The translations under genes were made by a program, and so were the position numbers. Below the pieces are notes generated by a model that searched no databases, was not told the DNA's origin, and saw only the letters and a list, made by a program, of their open reading frames with translations. This document shows, in pieces, positions 8,289-16,380 of a DNA stretch of 49,618 nt; positions within the stretch are counted from its first letter, which is position 1; the number at the start of each line of letters is the position of its first letter. Source of the DNA: Flavobacterium azizsancarii (GTDB lineage Bacteria; Bacteroidota; Bacteroidia; Flavobacteriales; Flavobacteriaceae); the NCBI RefSeq assembly GCF_027980145.1, contig NZ_JAMZNK010000043.1, forward strand, positions 1 through 49,618, read 5' to 3'.

Positions 8289-9284
8289 TCATTGATAATT
8301 TGGGCAGCCAAAGCAATTTGCTTTCAAATCAAATTGGTAAATAACAGATAGTTCATAGATACCGCCTGTATTACCAATTCTTGAGATACTAAAATCATAG
8401 GAATAGCCGAATTTTAAATGCTCATATTGAAGTCCGCCAAAAGCATTTACCGAAGTCATAAAATGGCTATTGTTAGCTTTTTTTCCAGGATTTGTAGCGG
8501 CACTTATTCCGAAAAAAAAGCGATCGAAGACCAATCCTGTTCCAATATCTAAACGGCTGTATTCGCCTTGACTCATATAATTAGTTGTTAAGAGCATTTT
8601 TGTTTCAAACGGAAAAAGAGTTACATCGATATAATCCGCAATTTTAAATTCATAACCGGCATTGGCCGAAAAAAACATATCTAAAGGAACATTTCCATTG
8701 GTGGTAAAGGAAATATTTGGTTTGTTGATGTGTTTTAAAGAAGCGCCAAACCAAGCCTGTTCAGTATTAAAAAGCATTCCTGCAGAGAAATCAAAGAAAT
8801 TAGCCTTGTCATTGAGGAGTAGTGGATCTATGCTTGAGGGATTTATAGTTCCTTGGCCAATATTGATTTGATCTTCTAAAACAATATTCTGAAACGCATA
8901 TGATTTTATTCCGTAACCAATTTCTATTGCAGGTCTAAAGTACCAATAGTCATTAAGTTGAACTCGGTAGGCATATTTTAAATTAATGGAAGTAAAGTTA
9001 TAATTAGTAAATTTTTCTCTTTGATTTAAAATGCTGATACCTACACCGCTGTTGGCTTTAGGCAGCCAAGTGTCCATGAAAGCATAATCAGAATCGACTC
9101 TGAAATTCAAATCTGGCCACTGAGTTCTATGTAAAATTCCAGCCGTAGTGGTTTCTGTAAAACCTGTAAAACCAGGATTCAAGGTTTGAGGAACCATATA
9201 ATATTGAGTAAAAATAGGATCTTGTGCTTTTATGGATGAAGAAAGAAAGAGAAAGGCTAGTAGTGCAATTAATTTTATTTTCAT
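8289..9284 (-). CDS. PorP/SprF family type IX secretion membrane protein
   Basis: PorP/SprF proteins are outer-membrane beta-barrels. They are usually encoded right after a large surface protein with a type B sorting tail, whose secretion or surface attachment they serve. This 331-residue protein has a signal peptide (MKIKLIALLAFLFLSSSIKA, cleavage before QDP). It then has the family hallmark QDPIFTQYYMVPQTLNPGFT and alternating amphipathic strands, and it ends in SVIYQFDLK followed by a short Cys-containing tail. Its start lies about 10 bases after the stop of the giant adhesin gene, so the two are cotranscribed. The likely role, by analogy with SprF and SprB, is to handle that adhesin. Confidence 0.9.
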   Translation of the reverse strand: MKIKLIALLAFLFLSSSIKAQDPIFTQYYMVPQTLNPGFTGFTETTTAGILHRTQWPDLNFRVDSDYAFMDTWLPKANSGVGISILNQREKFTNYNFTSINLKYAYRVQLNDYWYFRPAIEIGYGIKSYAFQNIVLEDQINIGQGTINPSSIDPLLLNDKANFFDFSAGMLFNTEQAWFGASLKHINKPNISFTTNGNVPLDMFFSANAGYEFKIADYIDVTLFPFETKMLLTTNYMSQGEYSRLDIGTGLVFDRFFFGISAATNPGKKANNSHFMTSVNAFGGLQYEHLKFGYSYDFSISRIGNTGGIYELSVIYQFDLKANCFGCPNYQ

Positions 9285-9294
9285 TTTGGTGTAC

Positions 9295-12200
9295 TTATTT
9301 TATAAGAGTAAATGGCCCATTAGTATTGATTGTAGTTCCGTAGAAAGTAACGCCGCTAATTTTAAAATAATAGTTGCCATTTTCAGATTCAGTACCTTTT
9401 ATTTTTCCATCCCAACCACGCAGGTTATTTCCTTTTTCAGAATAAATTAATTCACCCCACGTATCGTAAACACTCAAATCGACTGTTTTGAATCCTTTGA
9501 ATGTAGGTTTGAAAGTATCATTGATTCCGTCACCGTTTGGAGTAAAACCATTTGGAGTAATCAAGTCATATCCTTTTTCAATTTTTAGGGAGCTTGTATA
9601 TTTATAAATACATCCGAAAGGATAAGTTACAGTTTGAGTAATGAGATAAGTGCCTTCTTTTACAAAAGTATGAGTAGGATTTATTTCATTTGAAGCAGCG
9701 CCGTCGCCAAAATCCCAATATGAACTAATATAACTTCCTGTAGATGTATTTGTGAATACTATTGGGTCATTTACAGAATAAATTCCATAAGTAGTTAAAG
9801 CAAAAGAAGTGGTATCGAATGATGGATCTCCAAGTATGGGTATGTCAACATTAAAAGTGTAATTTGATTTACACCCAAGGTTATCCGTAACATTAAGAAT
9901 TACGGTTCCGTTTTGGGAAGTATTCATTATTTCATTGTTTGCACCACTTACCTTACCGCTGGACCAATCCAGTTGATAAGGAGGCATTCCGCCAGTTACA
10001 TTCGCTGCAAATGTTTGTTTTACATATTTAGTCTCACAATCAAAATCAGTTTTTGTATCTACTTTAGTTACAATTGCCGGAGGTCTGTTTATGTTGTATT
10101 GCGCCTGTTCAGAGCAGCCATTAAAATCGGTAACCGTAACCAAATAGTTTCCAGAAGAAAGATTTGTTAAATCTTCACTTGTGGCTCCGTTTGACCAGTT
10201 ATAAGTAAATGGTGGTGTACCGCCTGATACTAATAAGTTTATCGAACCGCTTTTAGCATTATTACAATCAAAGGCATTAGTTACATTGGCTGAAAGAGCG
10301 AGAAGTTGCGGTTCTATTATAATAAAAGTTTTGGTTATTGTACAAGGTTTTGCATCAACAATAGTCACTGCATATGTTCCAGGTGCTAAATTATTTCTTT
10401 CTGTTCCGGAGGAAGAATTATCACTCCATGTTAATTTTATTGGAGCGATTCCACCTATAAGATTTAGTTTAATACTTCCGTTTTTAGCACCAAAACAGGA
10501 AATGTTTTTAACAACGGGACGAATTGTAAAAATAGGGGCTTCCGGAATATTTACATTTAATGTTTTAACGCAATTAAGAGCATCTGTAACGGTAACGAGA
10601 TAATCTCCAGCAGAAAGATTATCCATAAAAGTACCGTTGCCTAGATTACTCCAGGAAATTTGATAAGGACCAATTCCACCAGAAATGGCGATATTTATAG
10701 AAGCATTATTGTCATTATAACAAATAATTGGCGTTGAAGTGGCTGTGATAATAATTGCTGAATTTTGAGTAATTGTTTCGGTTAAATTTTGAGTACAGCC
10801 AGAATGATCTGTTATAATTAAATTGTAAGTTCCTGCAATAAGATGAGTTAAATTTTGATTTGTGCTTGAGAAACCATTTGGTCCCTTCCATGCATAAGTA
10901 TACGGAAGCGTTCCTCCTGTATTATTTATTGTTATTGCGCCAGTTGCATCTCCATTACATAAAACATCTGTTTTTCCAGCTAATGAAACTGCTAATAACG
11001 GAGGCTCAGTTATAGTAAATAGTGCAGTTTTGGGACCACAATTATAAATATCAGAAACAGTAACTGTATATGTTCCAGGGCCTAAATTTGATAAGTTTTG
11101 TATGTTTGAAAAAGGAATTCCATTTTTTGTCCAATTAATGATATAAGTTGGAGAACCACCAGTAATGGCAATTGTAATTTTTCCATCAGCATCATTAAAG
11201 CATGTGATGTCTTTTTCTAAAATGGAGCTAATTACAATTTCATTGGGTTCGATAATCGTATATTTTTTTGTTGTTGAGCAATTTTGCTGGTCTCTGACAG
11301 AAATGGTATAATCGCCAGGTGCTAAATTAGCAATGTTTGAGATGTTCGAAGTAAATCCGTTTGGTCCCGACCAATCAATTTGATAAGAGTCTCCGGAACT
11401 AAAAGGCACCCCTCCCGAAATTGCCACTTGAATAGAACCGTTATTGATGCCAAAACATGTGCTGTTAGATTTTGTATCGTTCAAAGTAATAGCCGGATTT
11501 ACAGTAATGACTACTGTAAAAGATGTTCCTGTACAATTTCCAGAAATTGGAGTCACAACATAAGTTACGGTTGCTGGACCAGTAGTCGTATTTATTAATC
11601 TCTGACTAATAGCGTTTTGTTGTGTATTTTGTGCTGATGTGCCGGTTATTGAGCTAGAAGGAGAAATAGTTGGTAACGCCCAAGTATAAGTTGTTTCCAG
11701 CGGAACAATATCGCTTCCTGAGTTGTTTGGCAAAATTGTAAAGGCATCACCACTACAAATTTGGGCGGTTTTATTTGCAATAACAGGTTTTTGATTGATA
11801 GTAACGTTTGCAATATTTGATGTTAAGCTAGAACATCCTCCAGAAGGTAAAGTGATAATACAGTAATAATAAAATGTACCCACAACTGAATTTGGAGCGT
11901 TATAAGAAGAATTTACAGCGCCAGAAATAGATGTGCCTCCTATAATTGTATTAGTACCGTTGGAATACCATTGGTATTGTGCTGTTCCGACCCCGTTAAT
12001 GTAGCTTACGCTTAATGCGTTTAATGTTTGTCCAATACAAATAGTATTAGAAATTGGCTGTGAAGTAAATGAGGGTGCTAAATTTACAATAACAGTTGCA
12101 GTATTACTGGTTACGTTGCAACCCGATCCTGTAGATTGAGAAATGACACAGTAATAATAATAAGTTCCATTGCTGGAGGTTGGTGGTAAATAAGAGTCGA

Positions 12201-15200
12201 GCGTTGCCCCAGAAATTGGTGTTCCTGTTGTATTATTATTGAGCGTATTTGAAAACCACTGATAAGAATAAGTTGTGCCAATTCCGCCTGAAGCGCTCAC
12301 AGTTAGGTCCGTTGCCAATGCATTTTGACAAAGAGTTTGAGATGGTAAAGGCTGCGATGTGATTACAGGATCAGGTATAATCGCAATTTCGGCAGGATTA
12401 CTAAGGAGTGTTCCACAACCATTACCATTTAAAGAGACCTCTGCATAATAGTAATAATTTCCAGTTAAAGTAAAAACAGGAGGCAAATAGCTGGCATTTG
12501 TTGCTCCGGAAATTAATATTCCACCAATATTTGAATTTGAGCTATTGGTGTACCACTTATAAGTTGGATTTCCCTCGCCACCGGTATAGTGTATTTTTAA
12601 AGGAGTTGACAAAGCAGCTCCAACACATAGAGTTTGTGTCGATATGGGTTGTAAATCAATACTAGGCAATGTGTTAATTATCACAGTGGCTGTATTTGAA
12701 GTTATGTTTGAGCATCCCCCAGAGGATAAAGTAATGATGCAATAATAATAAAAGGTTCCAGCAGTTGTATTTGGCGGATTAAAAGTTGAATTAGTTTCGC
12801 CAGGAATTAAAACTCCGCCGGAATTGCTGGTATTTACATTTGAAAACCATTGATAGCCAGGTAAACCAACTCCATTAATGTAAGATACAGATAAGATAGT
12901 TGGGGTTCCGCCAAGACAGATAGCACTTGAAACAGGGTGGTTATTTATTGTTGGCGTCGCAATTACGATAACTTGAGATGTTGCACTTGTGACGTTGCAG
13001 CCCGAAGTGCTATTTTGAGATGCTACACTATAATAATATTTTGTACCAACTATATTCGATGGTGGTGTATACGTGTTATTGGTTGCCCCGAAAATAATTG
13101 TTCCGCCTGTATTCACATTAGAACTATTGCTATACCATTGGTACGAAAAAGCTACGTTGCCTCCAATGGCATTAACTTCTAAGTTGGTAGAAGTTGTATT
13201 TTGACATAAAGTTTGAGTTGCGACAGGTTGTGTAGTTATTGTTGGATCTGGATAAACAATAATTACGGCTGTATTACTAGTTATGGGTATACAGCCATTT
13301 CCGTTTGGAGAAACCGTTGCATAATAGTAATAAGTACCAGGGATTGTAAAAACATCAGGGGTAAATTTTATCGAGGCAGCTCCCGTAATTAGTGTTCCAC
13401 CTGTATTTGAATTTGTGGTGTTACTATACCATTGATAAGAATAGTTTCCTGTTCCTCCTGAAGTTGTGATTGTTAGAGGTGTTGCAATTGTGCCGCCAAT
13501 ACACAGATTTTGAGAATCCGTTGGCTGTGTTGTGATTGATATATTGGTTAGAATTGTTACTTTGACTGGGGTTGTTGTAATTGCATTACACCCTCCTGTA
13601 GGCAAAGTAATGATACAATAATAATAAAATATTCCTGCTGTGGCAGATGGCGGATTATACGTCGCAGTGGTTTCACCGGGTATTGCTGTACCCAAAGTAT
13701 TATTGCTGGTATTAGAATACCATTGATAAGCAGCTGTTCCATTTATGCCACTTGTAGTAAAAGATAATGCAGGAACAATTCCTCCTTGACAAGCTGTAGC
13801 AGGAGTGGGTTGGCTTGTTATTACTGGAGCTTGATTTACAATAAATGAAACTGTGGTTTTACATCCGAAGGTATTTGTATAAGTAATGTTGGTCGTTCCT
13901 GCTAATAATCCAGTGACTAAACCGGAGTTGCTTACGGTAGCAATGTTTGGAGATGAAGATACCCAAAGCAATGTCGTTGCAGCAGTTGGTGAGCCTGTTA
14001 GTTGTGATTTACTTCCCGCACAAGAAAACAAATCACCACTTATTACTGGCGTGGGATTGATTGTAAAAGAGCCGCTTGCAGTACTTGGACCACATTCATT
14101 AGTTACTTTTAAAGAATAGGTAAATGTCCCTGTACTACTATAAGTGATATCACCGGGTATTTCTAAATTTGAGGATGATGGCGTTCCTCCCGGAAAACTC
14201 CATTCGTACGTCAACGGAGATTGAGTGCCGCAATTCGTGATAACTGCCTTTGGACTAATTGTATTTGTTGGTAAAACCGGGCAAATATTGACAATTGGAT
14301 TAATGGTTACAGTTGGTGGTTTTTTTATAATTACAGTTTGTGTTGAAGTTGTTGCAGGTAAACATGAGTTTGTTGCCGTTAGTTTAATAGTGTAGGTTCC
14401 GGATTCAGTAAAAGTAAAAGATGCATCTGTAGTAGTTTGGCTTGTAATAGGAGGTATGTTTGTTCCGCAATTAATAGTTGGAGAGTAGTTTACACTCCAG
14501 AGGTAACTCAGAGGGCTGCAAGAATTTGTTGTGTCTGTGGTATTGGTGGCTGTTATAGTTTTAGAGGAGCATCCGGATGTATTATCGAGTGTGAAGGTTG
14601 GAGTTAGTTTAGGTTCAACGCAAATTGTTTTAAATACTGTGTCAAAACCACATCTATTTCCTGTTTTTATTGTGATTGTATATGTTCCTGATTGTGAGAA
14701 ATTTAGGCATGGTGCGTTTGATCCACTTAGCCATAAAGCGGGGTCAGTAGAATTAAAATCATTTCCTAAACTTCCGCTAACTACAGAAAATCCTGTTGAG
14801 GGTGAAATAGACCAAATTATTTTGGGAGAGGTATTACAATTGTTACCATTGTTTTCATAGGCGCCAGTTGATGTATTTGTCATACATACCTGTGTGTTAA
14901 TACAGCTTTTCGTTGGTAATGTGAAATTAGCTGTTGGTGGAGTTGATACATATATTGGAACAACACCAACTTCAGAAGCACCACAAGGATTTTCAGCTTT
15001 TATGTTTGCTGAAAAGGAATTGCTATATGTTGTGCCGCTTCCACTGACACTATTTGTGCCACAAGAAGTTTTTAAAAAAGTATGAGTAATACTTGCTGGA
15101 GGAGGATGATTGAAAGTTTGTGGAGCAGAACCATCATTAAAAGATACTGTATAAGTTGTTCCTGGTGGATTATTTGTTGTGCCAGTAATAGGAAAAATAA

Positions 15201-15957
15201 GAGAGCTTGAATTGCAAATATCTGTGTTTCCAGGATTTCCTAAAGAAACGGCAGGATTAGAACCAACAAAAACAATGTATTTTGCAATCGTATTACAACC
15301 GTTATTTCCTTGGATAATATAAGTTAAATTCCAAAGACCGATAGAATAGGTATGTGTTGTGCTTAACCAAGATGAGGAGTTAAAGTCAGGTGAGCCATCA
15401 CCCCAGTTAATTGTGTAATTTGTGTTTAAAGTGGGCGTGTTTGACGCATTTGTAAATGTAAATGAAGAAATGGTATTACTACAAATTCTAAAAACCGGAA
15501 CTCCATTAAAGTTGCTACCTGACCCAGTTCCTCCCAATGTACCATCAGGAGAAGTTTTGATCGTAACGGTTGCAGTAACATCATTCAGTGTTTGGTCTCC
15601 TGATGCCTCGCTGAAACTGATAAATTTGTAAGTGAAAACTCCTGGATTTTCAGTTAAAACATCTACAGTTACAATATTGCTTGCGGATTCAATGGTCTGT
15701 TTAGTTTCATCATTTATTTGATATACAAATTTATAAGGTCCAACACCATCAGTAATTTTAAACGTTATTTTTGGATTCGTAGCGTTTTGGCAAACAATAG
15801 TTGTTCCGCTAATGGTTGCTGTAGGAAGAATAACGTTTTTTTTTGTAACACTATTTGGAAACTCTTTTTTGTTAATAAAAATAGAGTTTTTCGCCGTTAA
15901 GGTATTTCCGCAATTAATTAAAATCAATAAAAATATAATCTTGTAAAGTTTTATCAT
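9295..15957 (-). CDS. Giant SprB-like adhesin with type B sorting domain
   Basis: This is a predicted cell-surface adhesin exported by the type IX system. I take the start at MIKLYKIIFLLILINCGNTL, which gives 2220 residues and a proper signal peptide; an ATG six codons earlier is possible. The N-terminal third is a series of Cys-rich PKD-like domains. The middle has seven Ig-like repeats built around YQWYSN and YYYCIITL. These are followed by about seven SprB repeats (pattern S-G-G-x-x-P-Y ... L-x-x-G-x-Y-x-V-x-V-x-D) and one PKD domain with SYWDFGDG. The C-terminus is a CHU_C/type B sorting domain starting TPNGFTPNGDGINDTFKP and ending GPFTLIK. A PorP/SprF partner follows. The ligand is unknown. 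Confidence 0.93.
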   Translation of the reverse strand: MIKLYKIIFLLILINCGNTLTAKNSIFINKKEFPNSVTKKNVILPTATISGTTIVCQNATNPKITFKITDGVGPYKFVYQINDETKQTIESASNIVTVDVLTENPGVFTYKFISFSEASGDQTLNDVTATVTIKTSPDGTLGGTGSGSNFNGVPVFRICSNTISSFTFTNASNTPTLNTNYTINWGDGSPDFNSSSWLSTTHTYSIGLWNLTYIIQGNNGCNTIAKYIVFVGSNPAVSLGNPGNTDICNSSSLIFPITGTTNNPPGTTYTVSFNDGSAPQTFNHPPPASITHTFLKTSCGTNSVSGSGTTYSNSFSANIKAENPCGASEVGVVPIYVSTPPTANFTLPTKSCINTQVCMTNTSTGAYENNGNNCNTSPKIIWSISPSTGFSVVSGSLGNDFNSTDPALWLSGSNAPCLNFSQSGTYTITIKTGNRCGFDTVFKTICVEPKLTPTFTLDNTSGCSSKTITATNTTDTTNSCSPLSYLWSVNYSPTINCGTNIPPITSQTTTDASFTFTESGTYTIKLTATNSCLPATTSTQTVIIKKPPTVTINPIVNICPVLPTNTISPKAVITNCGTQSPLTYEWSFPGGTPSSSNLEIPGDITYSSTGTFTYSLKVTNECGPSTASGSFTINPTPVISGDLFSCAGSKSQLTGSPTAATTLLWVSSSPNIATVSNSGLVTGLLAGTTNITYTNTFGCKTTVSFIVNQAPVITSQPTPATACQGGIVPALSFTTSGINGTAAYQWYSNTSNNTLGTAIPGETTATYNPPSATAGIFYYYCIITLPTGGCNAITTTPVKVTILTNISITTQPTDSQNLCIGGTIATPLTITTSGGTGNYSYQWYSNTTNSNTGGTLITGAASIKFTPDVFTIPGTYYYYATVSPNGNGCIPITSNTAVIIVYPDPTITTQPVATQTLCQNTTSTNLEVNAIGGNVAFSYQWYSNSSNVNTGGTIIFGATNNTYTPPSNIVGTKYYYSVASQNSTSGCNVTSATSQVIVIATPTINNHPVSSAICLGGTPTILSVSYINGVGLPGYQWFSNVNTSNSGGVLIPGETNSTFNPPNTTAGTFYYYCIITLSSGGCSNITSNTATVIINTLPSIDLQPISTQTLCVGAALSTPLKIHYTGGEGNPTYKWYTNSSNSNIGGILISGATNASYLPPVFTLTGNYYYYAEVSLNGNGCGTLLSNPAEIAIIPDPVITSQPLPSQTLCQNALATDLTVSASGGIGTTYSYQWFSNTLNNNTTGTPISGATLDSYLPPTSSNGTYYYYCVISQSTGSGCNVTSNTATVIVNLAPSFTSQPISNTICIGQTLNALSVSYINGVGTAQYQWYSNGTNTIIGGTSISGAVNSSYNAPNSVVGTFYYYCIITLPSGGCSSLTSNIANVTINQKPVIANKTAQICSGDAFTILPNNSGSDIVPLETTYTWALPTISPSSSITGTSAQNTQQNAISQRLINTTTGPATVTYVVTPISGNCTGTSFTVVITVNPAITLNDTKSNSTCFGINNGSIQVAISGGVPFSSGDSYQIDWSGPNGFTSNISNIANLAPGDYTISVRDQQNCSTTKKYTIIEPNEIVISSILEKDITCFNDADGKITIAITGGSPTYIINWTKNGIPFSNIQNLSNLGPGTYTVTVSDIYNCGPKTALFTITEPPLLAVSLAGKTDVLCNGDATGAITINNTGGTLPYTYAWKGPNGFSSTNQNLTHLIAGTYNLIITDHSGCTQNLTETITQNSAIIITATSTPIICYNDNNASINIAISGGIGPYQISWSNLGNGTFMDNLSAGDYLVTVTDALNCVKTLNVNIPEAPIFTIRPVVKNISCFGAKNGSIKLNLIGGIAPIKLTWSDNSSSGTERNNLAPGTYAVTIVDAKPCTITKTFIIIEPQLLALSANVTNAFDCNNAKSGSINLLVSGGTPPFTYNWSNGATSEDLTNLSSGNYLVTVTDFNGCSEQAQYNINRPPAIVTKVDTKTDFDCETKYVKQTFAANVTGGMPPYQLDWSSGKVSGANNEIMNTSQNGTVILNVTDNLGCKSNYTFNVDIPILGDPSFDTTSFALTTYGIYSVNDPIVFTNTSTGSYISSYWDFGDGAASNEINPTHTFVKEGTYLITQTVTYPFGCIYKYTSSLKIEKGYDLITPNGFTPNGDGINDTFKPTFKGFKTVDLSVYDTWGELIYSEKGNNLRGWDGKIKGTESENGNYYFKISGVTFYGTTINTNGPFTLIK
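9840..11490 (-). repeat. Array of about seven SprB-type repeats
   Basis: This segment encodes about seven diverged units of ~75-85 residues. Each has a Cys near the start, a GGxxPY-like turn, an LxxGxYxVxVxDxxxC segment and a final strand near an I-x-E-P motif. Examples are LSAGDYLVTVTDALNC and LSSGNYLVTVTDFNGC. The last unit has lost part of the pattern. Confidence 0.75.
11793..13836 (-). repeat. Seven Ig-like repeats in A-B-C-A-B-C-A order
   Basis: Seven tandem units of ~95-100 residues (about 290 bases) repeat in register; the DNA encoding the Tyr-rich strand recurs about every 290 bases. Three subtypes alternate, judged by the strand after the Tyr cluster. Units 1, 4 and 7 read CIITLPTGGC-like. 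Units 2 and 5 read VSPNGNGC or VSLNGNGC. Units 3 and 6 read SQNSTSGC or SQSTGSGC. A three-domain block therefore seems to have been duplicated. Confidence 0.85.
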
Positions 15958-16333
15958 GAGCTGTTTTTCTAGCAATAATTTTTATGGTTTTATCAAAAGA
16001 ATATCTTAGTAAGAGACTATAAAAATTGATGGTTGAAAATTAGAGCTTTTAGAATTGTTTACGCTACGGTTTTCCGTAAAGCAAAATATTATAAAAATTT
16101 TGTTAAAAAAACGAGACTATTTTCCTGACGTTATTTATGTTTTTCTGCTTTGTTTTTTTTTAAGCAATGCAAGAATATCGAATCAATTTAAAGTATCAAT
16201 ATTAAAAAAAAGAACATTTCTTGGTCATAAAGCTTTAAAATTTATACCTATATATATAATAAGGAACAATGCCCTTAAATATTCATTTTTAAGAAACATA
16301 ACATTAAAATACCTCAAAAATCAATTAGCGAGG
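15958..16333. other. AT-rich divergent intergenic region
   Basis: This stretch separates the minus-strand adhesin gene from topA and must hold the adhesin promoter. I see no convincing -7 motif for the adhesin; TTCTTTTG near 16000 on the minus strand is only a weak candidate. A plus-strand open frame across 16055-16396 is rejected as chance, since it overlaps the topA promoter and start. Confidence 0.5.
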
Positions 16334-16362
16334 TTGATATTTAAAAAAAATAGATACTTTTG
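16334..16362 (+). promoter_or_regulatory. Bacteroidota-type promoter of topA
   Basis: TTG (16334-16336) and TACTTTTG (16355-16362, exact match to TAnnTTTG) are 18 bases apart. The predicted start of transcription is near 16369, leaving a ~12-base leader before the ATG at 16381. This argues against the earlier in-frame ATG at 16360. Confidence 0.6.
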
Positions 16363-16380
16363 TTGCAGAAAAATAGAGCA

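Noticed and set aside
11793..13836. CRISPR array
   Set aside because: The regular ~290-base periodicity is coding (Ig-like domains), with no short identical repeats and unique spacers. No CRISPR was seen elsewhere.
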